A stretch of 6,884 bases of DNA from Oscillospiraceae bacterium (lineage in GTDB: Bacteria; Bacillota; Clostridia; Oscillospirales; Oscillospiraceae): NCBI GenBank assembly GCA_016296045.1, contig JAEDKB010000088.1, forward strand, positions 1 to 6,884, read 5' to 3'. This document shows, in pieces, positions 1 to 6,182 of this stretch (its first letter is position 1; each line of letters starts with the position of its first letter). The position numbers and the translations under genes are program-made. Below the pieces are notes generated by a model that saw nothing but the letters and a program-made list of their open reading frames with translations, was not told the DNA's origin and ran no database searches.

Positions 1-1888
1 TGCCGTCGGCGGAGCAGAGGGCAACCACGATGGCATCGTTGGCGGCGGCAAGGTCGATGTTGGAGATACGGGAGCCTGCGTCAGCGGAGTTGACAATGGG
101 CTTGCCGTTGGTGCGGTTATAGACGCGGATACCGGCTTCAATCGCCTTTTTGTTGGCGGTGTCGAGCGCCAGAGGAACGTTGTCAAAATTCTCCTGCAAA
201 AGCTTGACCGCCCAAGTCATCAGCTCCGGACCGTTGGATTCGGCAGGGCCGATGTTGACATCCAGATACGTTGCGCCGGCTTTGATCTGCTGGGCGGCAC
301 GTTCCAAGATGGGATCGGGATTGAAGGTGGCCATGGCTTCGCGGATGACCGGGCTGATGCAGTGGATGCGTTCGCCGATGACGACAAACTTCTTCGACTG
401 CGTATTTCTGCGCTTGTAGGAAACGCCCAGATCACGGTGCGGGATTTCGGGAATTACGATCTTGTCGAAATCGAGCGGTGCGTCCGCGTCAACCGTTTCT
501 TTCTGTTCCTGTGCGGGCTTTTTGGCAGCGGCAACGGCTTCTGCCGCCTTGATGTGCTCGCCGTCGCGCAGATATTTGACGATTTCAACGGCTTCACGGG
601 TGCCGACCACAACATTCCATTCCGGCAGCTTGTCCTGAATTTCGCCCTTCATCACGGCAACCTTGCCGGGAATGACGAGGGTGCGGCTGCGGATCTTGGA
701 GGCAATGTCATATTCATCAAAGAATTTTTTGACGGAGGAGGACGAGAGCTTGCCGGCTGCCCATGCGGTCAGGACAGACATACCGGAAGCGTCGGTAATC
801 AGCAGATTGATCGGGACATTGGAGCGCTCGATCTCGCCGGAGACGAGGAAGTAGGTCAGAGCGAAATCGACCGTCATCAGGCAGGGATCGTCGGGGGTCG
901 CGCCGTTCATCGGATAGATGCCGGGAGCGACCTTCATCGGCTTCTGCGGGTCGGTGAAGATGTTCTGACGCAGACCGTACAGCGGCAGCGCCTCTGCGTA
1001 ATTCATTTCCTCCATGACAATAATGGAGCCGTATTTCAGGGTGAAGGCGGCGGCAAGAGCGGTTTGCAGATGCACATTGCCTTTTGCGATGCGTGAAAGA
1101 TTGACAATCGAGGGATAACCGAAGGAACGGTCGCCGTCTTTCAGAGCGGTGCGGCGAACCAGAACGGCGTTGGCAAAGGTTTCCTTTGCGGTTTTTCCGG
1201 TCACATCGAGAATCAGGTTTTTGTTGCCGAGCGCTTCCAGCTTCTTTACCGTGTCATACAGTTCGGCAAGGCTTTCGCCGCGCACGCCGAGTACCACGCC
1301 GTTTGCCTGCGCGATTGTGCTCATTTCCGCATAGTTTTCCGCATTTGCACCGTTCAGGATCGGCTTGCCGTCCTTGCAGATTGCCAATGCTTTTTCCGCA
1401 CATTCCTTACATTCGCAGTCGAGAATCAGTGTGCGTCCGGTGGCGGCGGCCTTTTCGACCAGCGCTTCCCATTTTCCGCCGGCGTCCTTCGTGCAGTGTA
1501 CGAGAACGAACTCCACATATTCACGCTCACCGATGCGTTCATAATCGATTTTTTGCAGTTTTTCCAGTTTTGCTTCGGCTTCGCTTTCGTCCATTCCGGT
1601 GCAGACGGGAACGGCAAAGCGCGTGCGCGAAACAAAGGTCTTCTCATGACGGAACAAAACGGTCTCGCCGCCGAGCTTGATATCCGCGCCGACCGTAATG
1701 GTCTTCATGGGAGGCGCGGTTGCCTCGGAGAGGGTCGCGATTGCATCCGGGGAGAAGTACGGGCATTTGTCCAGAGGCAGTGCGCCCTGCGCGACCTTCA
1801 TGCAGAAAGCCATACAGGTGGGACAGCCGCATTCTTTACAGTTTTTCTTCGGGGAGAGCTTGAAAATATCCAAACCTTTCAGTGCCAT
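1..1888 (-). CDS. acsC-acsE: Fused corrinoid iron-sulfur protein large subunit (AcsC) and methyl-THF methyltransferase (AcsE), partial at 3' end
   Basis: One frame stays open from ATG at 1888 to the window edge (629 codons, no stop). Residues 1-446 match AcsC, the large CFeSP subunit that carries a methyl group on cobalamin to acetyl-CoA synthase. The N-terminal [4Fe-4S] site is seen as C17-x2-C20-x4-C25 plus C42 (in NCKECGCPTC and KCPY), and the C-terminal corrinoid domain has SGMSVLTAWAAGK with Thr374. Residues 447-500 are a linker, Ala/Lys/Glu-rich in its first half (AAEAVAAAKKPAQEQ). From residue 501 the sequence is AcsE-like: VVIGERIH, LDVNIGP (D543, N545), ALDTANKKAIEAG (D576) and IVNSAD (N600). 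D576 and N600 align with pterin-binding Asp75 and Asn96 of Moorella MeTr. The rest of the TIM barrel (about 130 residues) is off the window. AAAGGAG lies 9 nt before the ATG, and acsD ends 19 nt upstream. No start with a ribosome site was found at the domain junction. Both domain identities are secure; the fusion is read directly from the frame. Confidence 0.92.
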   Translation of the reverse strand, partial: MALKGLDIFKLSPKKNCKECGCPTCMAFCMKVAQGALPLDKCPYFSPDAIATLSEATAPPMKTITVGADIKLGGETVLFRHEKTFVSRTRFAVPVCTGMDESEAEAKLEKLQKIDYERIGEREYVEFVLVHCTKDAGGKWEALVEKAAATGRTLILDCECKECAEKALAICKDGKPILNGANAENYAEMSTIAQANGVVLGVRGESLAELYDTVKKLEALGNKNLILDVTGKTAKETFANAVLVRRTALKDGDRSFGYPSIVNLSRIAKGNVHLQTALAAAFTLKYGSIIVMEEMNYAEALPLYGLRQNIFTDPQKPMKVAPGIYPMNGATPDDPCLMTVDFALTYFLVSGEIERSNVPINLLITDASGMSVLTAWAAGKLSSSSVKKFFDEYDIASKIRSRTLVIPGKVAVMKGEIQDKLPEWNVVVGTREAVEIVKYLRDGEHIKAAEAVAAAKKPAQEQKETVDADAPLDFDKIVIPEIPHRDLGVSYKRRNTQSKKFVVIGERIHCISPVIREAMATFNPDPILERAAQQIKAGATYLDVNIGPAESNGPELMTWAVKLLQENFDNVPLALDTANKKAIEAGIRVYNRTNGKPIVNSADAGSRISNIDLAAANDAIVVALCSADG

Positions 1889-1907
1889 ATGTATCAGCTC
1901 CTTTCTG

Positions 1908-2852
1908 TCAGACCAGTGCGTCGATCATTTCGCTGATCGCCTTGATCGAGGCGGGATGACGCAGGATGACCGCGTCGCTTCCTCCTGTCAGGCAGGCAGA
2001 AGCGGTGGTGATCTCCATTTCGATGCCGCGCTCTTCCGCATTGCCCCATTCGGGCATATCCGCCTCGGACATCATCGACTCCTTGACGGCCCAAGTCTCT
2101 GTGGAAACGGGGGTAATGATGGGCATCTGGAGCTGATCGTCGCTCTGAGCGAGAGCGGCGGCGCGGATGCGGTCGAGGGTGGAGGCAACATATTCATAGC
2201 CGTAGCCTGCGGCAGCGGAGCCGGCGTTCATCACGATGGAATCGGAGCTGATGCCGAGCTGCGTCATCAGGACGTTGAGCTGTTTTGCAAGGTTGATATC
2301 CACGGCGGATTCCGCGCCGACCTTCTGGCCGTAAGCCAGAACGGCGGAAGCGCCGACAGCCTTGTAATCCTCCTCACGGGCAGACAGGACAAGGATGTTT
2401 TTGCCCTGCAAAGCCTCGGAGATCTTGGAAAACAGCTCCGTATCTTTTTCAATGTTTTTGCAGCCCATGATGACCAGCGGCAGATCGGTCGCGTCGGCGA
2501 CGGAAACGGCAATTTTAACGCAGTCTTCCGTGGAGCGGTTTTCACCGTTGGGATCGGCGCTTTCCAAATGCAGGCAGAGGAAAGAGACACCGGGCAGCGC
2601 AGCGGCACGCTTTGCCATATCGGCGGGCGTGGAGCAGCCGGCATAAAATTCCTGCAAGCCGGGCTGGGGATAGGCGCTGATTCCGTTGTCGGGAATCTCC
2701 GCGCCGATTTTCGGTGCGTTTACGATGGGCGCATCGAAGGAGTAGAAGGGCAGGACGTTATTTCCGCCGAACTGAACCGCTTTATCGCCGGTACCGACGG
2801 TAACGGCAGCGATCGACGAGGAATACGCCTGCGTTTTTGCTTCAAAAGCCAT
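1908..2852 (-). CDS. acsD: Corrinoid iron-sulfur protein small (delta) subunit
   Basis: This 314-residue protein is the small subunit of the CFeSP heterodimer. It packs against the corrinoid domain of AcsC and helps hold the base-off cobamide during methyl transfer in the Wood-Ljungdahl pathway; it acts in the cytoplasm. Family segments visible in order are LPFYSFDAPIVNAPKIG (34-50), LHLESADPNG (94-103), LVIMGCKNIEKD (126-137), DINLAKQLN (185-193), AAGYGYEYVASTLDRIR (214-230), MPEWGNAEERG (266-276) and a C-terminal AVILRHP (294-300). Length is in the usual range of about 310 residues. The ATG at 2852 is preceded by AGGAGG, a strong ribosome site. It sits 79 bp after cooC and 19 bp before the acsC-acsE fusion, in the common acsD-acsC-acsE order, so translation with its heterodimer partner is probably coordinated. 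Nothing looks damaged. Confidence 0.93.
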   Translation of the reverse strand: MAFEAKTQAYSSSIAAVTVGTGDKAVQFGGNNVLPFYSFDAPIVNAPKIGAEIPDNGISAYPQPGLQEFYAGCSTPADMAKRAAALPGVSFLCLHLESADPNGENRSTEDCVKIAVSVADATDLPLVIMGCKNIEKDTELFSKISEALQGKNILVLSAREEDYKAVGASAVLAYGQKVGAESAVDINLAKQLNVLMTQLGISSDSIVMNAGSAAAGYGYEYVASTLDRIRAAALAQSDDQLQMPIITPVSTETWAVKESMMSEADMPEWGNAEERGIEMEITTASACLTGGSDAVILRHPASIKAISEMIDALV

Positions 2853-2931
2853 ATGTGTTTCCTCCTGTATAAAAAATCGGGTTTTATGTTTCGCCTTCTG
2901 TTGTGCAGAGGGAGCTTGCGCGCAAGGAAAT

Positions 2932-3699
2932 TTATAAATCGAGAGACTTGATAATCTGCGACAGAGCCGTCTTCATCGGGCTGTCCGGCGGAAGCTTCGA
3001 GCTGGGACGGCCGTCGCAGTCGGCTTCATAGACCGCGTCATCCTGCGGCAGAACGCCGAGCAGCGTCAGCCCCTGCGCTTCAATCTCGGCCTTAACGCCG
3101 TCGCTCAGTACGCCGCCGGGCGCACGGTTGACGATCAGGCCGAGCTTTCCGGGCTTGAGCGCCAGTTCATCGACCATTTGGGCGATTCTGCCGACCGCCT
3201 GTACGCCGCGGCGCGAAGCATCCGAAACGAGCAGCAGCGTATCAACGTGCGGCAGTGTCCCGCGTGCAATATGCTCCATGCCGGCCTCGTTGTCAACAAC
3301 CATGTATTTGTATGCGCCGATGTACTTGTCAAGCTGCGATTTCAAAACGCCGTTGACAAAGCAGTAGCAGCCCTTGCCCTGTGTCCGTCCCATGACGAGC
3401 ATATCAAAATCGTCCTCTTCGACGAGCGCGGAGTTAAAACGGAACTCGGCATAGTCCGCCTTGGTCATTCCGGCGGGGATGGAGGCACCCTGCTTTTCCG
3501 CCTGAGCCATTTCCTCACGGATGGCGCCGAGCGTGGTTTCCACCTCCACGCCGAGCACCTCGTTCAGGTTGGAGTTTGCATCCGCGTCAACGACCAGCAG
3601 CGGGCCTTTTCCTGCGCGGATCAGATGATCGATCAGCATGCCGCAGACGGTGGTTTTTCCGACGCCGCCCTTACCGGCAACCGCAATTGTATGAGTCAT
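2932..3699 (-). CDS. cooC: CooC-type CODH nickel-insertion ATPase
   Basis: This 255-residue protein belongs to the SIMIBI (MinD/ParA-like) P-loop family. CooC/AcsF members use ATP hydrolysis to assist nickel insertion into carbon monoxide dehydrogenase or acetyl-CoA synthase. Visible motifs are the deviant Walker A GKGGVGKTT (9-17, signature Lys10), VVDADANSNLNEVLG (36-50), the metal-binding CxC of the CooC group in GKGCYCFVN (Cys111, Cys113), the Walker B-like VVDNEAGMEH (Asp136) and LIVNRAPGG near residue 190. The CxC and the DNEAGMEH block separate it from MinD and NifH. The ATG at 3699 follows GGAAAGAAG, a moderate ribosome site. It lies 53 bp after metF, with a hairpin between, and 79 bp before acsD. 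Its presence implies a CODH/ACS in the same cell, but no acsA or acsB is in view. CooC versus AcsF cannot be decided from this sequence alone. Confidence 0.88.
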   Translation of the reverse strand: MTHTIAVAGKGGVGKTTVCGMLIDHLIRAGKGPLLVVDADANSNLNEVLGVEVETTLGAIREEMAQAEKQGASIPAGMTKADYAEFRFNSALVEEDDFDMLVMGRTQGKGCYCFVNGVLKSQLDKYIGAYKYMVVDNEAGMEHIARGTLPHVDTLLLVSDASRRGVQAVGRIAQMVDELALKPGKLGLIVNRAPGGVLSDGVKAEIEAQGLTLLGVLPQDDAVYEADCDGRPSSKLPPDSPMKTALSQIIKSLDL

Positions 3700-3715
3700 A
3701 AAATCGCTTCTTTCC

Positions 3716-3750
3716 GAAAGCTGCGGACGGCGGAGCGCCCGAAAGCTTTC
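3716..3750 (-). other. Intercistronic hairpin between metF and cooC
   Basis: On the minus strand GAAAGCT (3750-3744) pairs with AGCTTTC (3722-3716). Inside, CGGGCG (3741-3736) pairs with CGTCCG (3729-3724) around a 6-nt loop, with one G-U pair. The hairpin begins 2 nt after the metF stop and ends directly before the cooC ribosome site GGAAAGAAG. It has no T-run after it, so it is not a standard intrinsic terminator. It could protect or process the mRNA or tune cooC translation; that role is inference. Confidence 0.5.
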
Positions 3751-3752
3751 TG

Positions 3753-4673
3753 TTATACTAATCCGGCATCCTTTGCAATCTGCGCCACGTCGTCATATTT
3801 GTTCAGCGCATAAAGATGAATGCCGTTGATGCCGCAGGCAAGATACTCTTCAATCTGGCGGACGGTGTATTCCATACCGGCAGCCTTGAAGGAGGCCTTC
3901 TTTGCGGCGATGGATTCTTCGGATTCGTTCGGAGCGAACGGATTCGGGAAGATCCAGTTTTTCGAGATGATCTCGCACAGCTTCCGAGGCAATGCGCAGC
4001 CGTTGCGCGAGAGCGCCATGTTGATGGTTGCGGCCTGATCGAGAACGGGCATAATGCCGATGTCAACGGGCATCGTAACACCGGCGGCGCGGATCGCGTC
4101 AAGCCAGCGGCGGAACTGATCCATATCCCAGCATAGCTGCGTCATAATAAAGTCGGCACCGTTGTCCTGCTTCTGCTTCAGAAAGTCAATGTCGGCTTGC
4201 AGACTGGTGCAGGCGATATGTCCTTCGGGAGAGCCTGCCACGCCGACGGTAAAGCGGCTGCCGAATTCGTCCCGGATAAAGGAGACAAGCTCCGTTGCGT
4301 AGTGCAGATCGCCGCCCGTGCCGGTCCAGCCGAAGGGAAGGTCGCCGCGCAGAGCAAGCACATGGTCGATGCCGTTGTCCAAGTAGGTTTGCAGTTGTTC
4401 ACGGATGCCGTCCTTCGTGTTGCCGATACAGGTAAAATGCGTCACGGGGATACAACGTCCGTCTGTGCGGATTTTCCGAACGACTTCCAGATTCTTTCCG
4501 ACATTGGTGCCGCCTGCGCCATAGGTACAAGAGATGTAGTCAGGGTTGAGAGAGTAGAGCTTTTCGAGGACTCCGTTTTCACCGCAGAGCTTGTTCATCC
4601 CGATATCGGTTTTGGGCGGGAAGACCTCAAAAGAGAGCGTGTTGCGTTGCTGCATAGTTTCCGAAATTCCCAT
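3753..4673 (-). CDS. metF: Methylenetetrahydrofolate reductase
   Basis: This 306-residue TIM-barrel flavoprotein reduces 5,10-methylene-THF to 5-methyl-THF, the methyl donor for methionine synthesis and, in acetogens, for AcsE. Family motifs are NTLSFEVFPPK (11-21, catalytic Glu16), CTYGAGGT (49-56), PVTHFTCIG (76-84), ALRGDLP (107-113, flavin-site Asp111), AGSPEGH (146-152), FIMTQLCWD (175-183, Gln179), IGIMPVLD (205-212) and GINGIHLYALN (281-291). Length fits MetF alone. The ATG at 4673 has only a weak AGCAGG about 11 nt upstream; a second ATG at 4655 would remove six residues and keep all motifs, so the exact start is uncertain. It heads the leftward Wood-Ljungdahl operon behind its own promoter. 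No metV partner is adjacent. Its product is the substrate expected for the AcsE domain encoded three genes downstream. Confidence 0.93.
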   Translation of the reverse strand: MGISETMQQRNTLSFEVFPPKTDIGMNKLCGENGVLEKLYSLNPDYISCTYGAGGTNVGKNLEVVRKIRTDGRCIPVTHFTCIGNTKDGIREQLQTYLDNGIDHVLALRGDLPFGWTGTGGDLHYATELVSFIRDEFGSRFTVGVAGSPEGHIACTSLQADIDFLKQKQDNGADFIMTQLCWDMDQFRRWLDAIRAAGVTMPVDIGIMPVLDQAATINMALSRNGCALPRKLCEIISKNWIFPNPFAPNESEESIAAKKASFKAAGMEYTVRQIEEYLACGINGIHLYALNKYDDVAQIAKDAGLV

Positions 4674-4746
4674 AATTTTACATACCTGCTTTCTGATTGG
4701 AATTCATTGTAATTCTATGTGTTCCGGTGCATGCTTACACAAGAAT

Positions 4747-4775
4747 AGCATATCATATTCAAGCGGTATATTCAA
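4747..4775 (-). promoter_or_regulatory. Predicted sigma-70 type promoter of the metF-cooC-acsD-acsCE operon
   Basis: On the minus strand TTGAAT (4775-4770) and TATGCT (4752-4747) are 17 bp apart, with TG one base before the -10 box (extended -10). It lies about 75 bp upstream of the metF ATG. The rest of the 4674-4890 gap contains no convincing gene or riboswitch. Confidence 0.5.
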
Positions 4776-4890
4776 GAAAAACCTGATAAAATGAGACGTG
4801 AGAATTGCAGATTTTCGAGCGTAATTGACAAACCTCAGAAAGCCCCAAAAATATTTCCTGATTATGACGGTTTGCGCCTTTATCGACAGT

Positions 4891-4923
4891 CAAAGAGGAT
4901 CGGCGTACAGCCGATCCTCTTTG
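4891..4923 (-). terminator. Perfect 14-bp hairpin after the lipoprotein gene
   Basis: CAAAGAGGATCGGC (4891-4904) and GCCGATCCTCTTTG (4910-4923) form a perfect stem with a 5-nt loop, 15 nt after the stop of the leftward lipoprotein gene. The T-run is only three bases on the minus strand, so termination strength is uncertain. It separates that gene from the metF operon. Confidence 0.65.
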
Positions 4924-4938
4924 AAATCAGAAAGCTTC

Positions 4939-5694
4939 TTATTGAGCGTAATAGCACTTTTCGCAGTAGTAGTAACCGTTGGAAAGAACGGCATAGTCCT
5001 TGTAGTAATAATAGCCGCACTTGCAGCATTTGACATGATAGGAGGTCAGGTCGATGTGGCAGCTTTCGCACAGATATACCCCTTCCTCGCTGTAGTCGTA
5101 TGAGCTGCGGATCAGGGAATAATAGAAGGTCTTATGGTTGCCGCACCAGGAGCACGCCTTTTCGCTGTAGATGACGTTGCCGTTGCTGCTGTCGCCGTTG
5201 TAGATGTTAAAAAATCTCTGTCCCCAGGGATGCGTCCAGGTCAGACCGGTCACCGCATATTCCTCGGACATGGAAGCGTTGCCGTCATCCCAGCAGTAAT
5301 AGGTTTTTCCCGTAGAAGGGTCTGTGACGATGCCGGAGAGCTCATGCCCCTGCTTGGGATCGGGGATGGTTTCGGTGGGAGCTTCCGTCGGCTCAATATA
5401 CTGCTCCATGGCAACGGTGCTTTTGCTGTTTTTGATGTAGTAAATACCTTTGTTTACATCGTTTTCCCAAAACAGAGCGCTTGTGCCGTCGTAGGTGTCG
5501 GTCATGGTTGCCACACCGTCTTCCCAGCAGTAGTAGGTGGTGCTGCCGTCTTTTACGGTGTGCAAAAGGTAGTGCGAGGAATTTGCTTCTGTATCAGATT
5601 TTGCGTCTTTATCGGAGCCTCCGGGCAAGCCGCATCCGGCCAGCAACGTGGAAAGAACAACAAAAACAAGCAAGACAGCAATGAAACGCTTCAT
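4939..5694 (-). CDS. Lipoprotein with two YYCW repeats and a C-terminal four-CxxC zinc-ribbon-like domain
   Basis: I do not recognise this 251-residue protein as a named family. The N-terminus is a lipoprotein signal: MKRF, a hydrophobic stretch and the lipobox LLAGC with Cys21 as lipidation site, followed by a polar, Gly/Ser/Asp-rich tether. Two related segments follow: TTYYCWEDGVATM (52-64) and KTYYCWDDGNASM (130-142), each leading to an LFW or LTW motif and an aromatic strand. A Pro/Thr/Glu-rich spacer (EPTEAPTETIPDP, 101-113) sits between them. The C-terminus has CSWC (181-184), CESC (209-212), CCKC (223-226) and CEKC (244-247), a Tyr-rich double zinc ribbon. The protein would be anchored outside the membrane. 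The start at 5694 is chosen over an in-frame ATG at 5805 because of the AGGAGG just upstream and because the signal peptide then begins at residue 1. It is flanked by its own promoter and hairpin, so probably monocistronic. Function unknown; envelope sensing or ligand binding is a guess. Confidence 0.85.
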   Translation of the reverse strand: MKRFIAVLLVFVVLSTLLAGCGLPGGSDKDAKSDTEANSSHYLLHTVKDGSTTYYCWEDGVATMTDTYDGTSALFWENDVNKGIYYIKNSKSTVAMEQYIEPTEAPTETIPDPKQGHELSGIVTDPSTGKTYYCWDDGNASMSEEYAVTGLTWTHPWGQRFFNIYNGDSSNGNVIYSEKACSWCGNHKTFYYSLIRSSYDYSEEGVYLCESCHIDLTSYHVKCCKCGYYYYKDYAVLSNGYYYCEKCYYAQ

Positions 5695-5702
5695 ATCTGA
5701 TT

Positions 5703-5708
5703 CCTCCT
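5703..5708 (-). promoter_or_regulatory. Ribosome binding site fixing the lipoprotein start
   Basis: AGGAGG on the minus strand ends 8 nt before ATG 5694. The upstream ATG at 5805 lies before the predicted promoter's start point and lacks such a site, so 5694 is preferred. Confidence 0.85.
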
Positions 5709-5713
5709 GAAAC

Positions 5714-5731
5714 CGGCGCAGAAATGCGCCG
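5714..5731 (-). other. Leader hairpin before the lipoprotein ribosome site
   Basis: A 7-bp stem (GGCGCA/TGCGCC plus a closing C-G pair) with a 4-nt loop sits in the predicted 5' untranslated region, 5 nt upstream of the AGGAGG. It could influence mRNA stability or translation; no known riboswitch fold was recognised. Confidence 0.35.
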
Positions 5732-5755
5732 AAAGTCTGCTGCATCACTATATAC

Positions 5756-5783
5756 AATATAACACAGAATCCGACAAAATCAA
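5756..5783 (-). promoter_or_regulatory. Predicted extended -10 promoter of the lipoprotein gene
   Basis: On the minus strand TTGATT (5783-5778) is followed after 16 bp by TATATT (5761-5756), with TG one base before the -10 box. The predicted start near 5749 leaves a leader of about 54 nt before ATG 5694. Confidence 0.5.
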
Positions 5784-5807
5784 ACCCTTTTATCCTTGGA
5801 ATCATAT

Positions 5808-5826
5808 AAAAAGCGTGGCGCTTTTT
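5808..5826 (-). terminator. Intrinsic terminator of the XRE regulator gene
   Basis: AAAAAGCG (5808-5815) and CGCTTTTT (5819-5826) form an 8-bp stem with a 3-nt loop, ending in five T residues when read leftward. It starts 17 nt after the regulator's stop codon and precedes the lipoprotein promoter. Confidence 0.7.
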
Positions 5827-5843
5827 ACTCCCTGTCAGCTTTC

Positions 5844-6086
5844 CTATTTGATCTCCTGCTCCAATGTGTCAAAATACGGTGTGTCGAAAAACTCCTTCAG
5901 GGTGATCTCAAAAGCGTCGCAAAGCTTTTTGACCGAAACCGTACCGGGATTTTTGCTTTCTCCGCCCAAAATGCTCTTCACCGTGCTCTGCGGAACGGCT
6001 GCGTGGTTGCTCAACCCATTCGGTGTCCATCCGCGTTCCTTGCACAGCTCACGAATCCGTCTTGCAACCGCTTCCTGTGTATTCAT
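5844..6086 (-). CDS. Small XRE/Cro-type helix-turn-helix regulator
   Basis: This 80-residue protein is essentially one HTH_3 (lambda-repressor-like) domain that would bind DNA, normally as a dimer. Helix 1 is AVARRIRELCKERG (6-19). The recognition unit is about residues 21-40 (TPNGLSNHAAVPQSTVKSIL), followed by GGESKNPGTVSVKKLCDAFEI and the ending LKEFFDTPYF that is common in clostridial single-domain XRE proteins. There is no sensor domain. GGGAGG lies 6 nt before ATG 6086, supporting the start. A terminator follows directly, so it is transcribed alone. It diverges from a 75-residue coiled-coil gene across a 123-bp region containing a perfect inverted repeat, so autoregulation with control of that neighbour is likely but inferred. 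Confidence 0.88.
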   Translation of the reverse strand: MNTQEAVARRIRELCKERGWTPNGLSNHAAVPQSTVKSILGGESKNPGTVSVKKLCDAFEITLKEFFDTPYFDTLEQEIK

Positions 6087-6100
6087 GGCGTTCCTCCCAA

Positions 6101-6110
6101 CGATATATCG
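6101..6110. promoter_or_regulatory. 10-bp palindrome in the XRE leader
   Basis: CGATATATCG is a perfect palindrome at the predicted transcription start of the XRE gene. A related TGATATATGC lies at 6185-6194, at the predicted start of the opposite transcript. Either may be a secondary operator; AT-rich chance is also possible. Confidence 0.3.
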
Positions 6111-6117
6111 TCTTTTT

Positions 6118-6147
6118 ATGATATTTCATCGGAGAAAAATTTGTTAG
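6118..6147 (-). promoter_or_regulatory. Predicted promoter of the XRE regulator
   Basis: On the minus strand CTAACA (6147-6142) is followed after 18 bp by TATCAT (6123-6118). The -35 box overlaps the left arm of the 6144-6161 inverted repeat. Confidence 0.4.
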
Positions 6148-6161
6148 TGATACTTCACTAA
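6144..6161. promoter_or_regulatory. Perfect inverted repeat, candidate XRE operator
   Basis: TTAGTGA (6144-6150) and TCACTAA (6155-6161) are perfect 7-bp arms separated by TACT, the size and symmetry typical of a dimeric XRE binding site. It lies between the two divergent genes and covers parts of both predicted -35 boxes. Confidence 0.6.
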
Positions 6162-6182
6162 TTTGGGAAATTTTGATAGAAT
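6154..6182 (+). promoter_or_regulatory. Predicted extended -10 promoter of the 75-residue gene
   Basis: TTCACT (6154-6159) is followed after 17 bp by TAGAAT (6177-6182), with TG one base before the -10 box. The -35 box overlaps the right arm of the inverted repeat, so a bound regulator should occlude it. Confidence 0.5.

Noticed and set aside
362..1096. A 244-codon plus-strand open frame
   Set aside because: It is antisense to the acsC-acsE frame, whose family motifs are continuous across the whole stretch.
2915..2926. The perfect palindrome CTTGCGCGCAAG between cooC and acsD
   Set aside because: It has no loop and no T-run and begins 6 bp past the cooC stop; it may form a weak structure, but there is too little to call a regulatory site.
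1677..2951. A 424-codon open frame on the plus strand
   Set aside because: It lies antisense to acsD and part of acsC, has no ribosome site or recognisable motif, and both minus-strand genes are firmly identified. It arises from codon bias.
4197..4712. A plus-strand open frame over metF and its leader
   Set aside because: It is antisense to a clear metF with all active-site motifs in the opposite strand.
4825..4855. A TTGACA box at 4825-4830 on the plus strand, suggesting a small RNA ending at the 4891-4923 hairpin
   Set aside because: No good -10 box lies at 16-18 bp, and there is no T-run after the hairpin in that direction.
5134..5700. A 188-codon plus-strand open frame
   Set aside because: It is antisense to the lipoprotein gene and shows Val/Ala/Phe-rich noise with no ribosome site.
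5695..5805. An upstream in-frame ATG at 5805 for the lipoprotein
   Set aside because: It would put 37 residues before the lipobox signal and begin upstream of the predicted promoter's start point; AGGAGG supports 5694.
6144..6161. The inverted repeat considered as an attachment or transposon end
   Set aside because: There is no integrase or transposase nearby and no direct-repeat partner was seen; its position over both -35 boxes fits an operator better.
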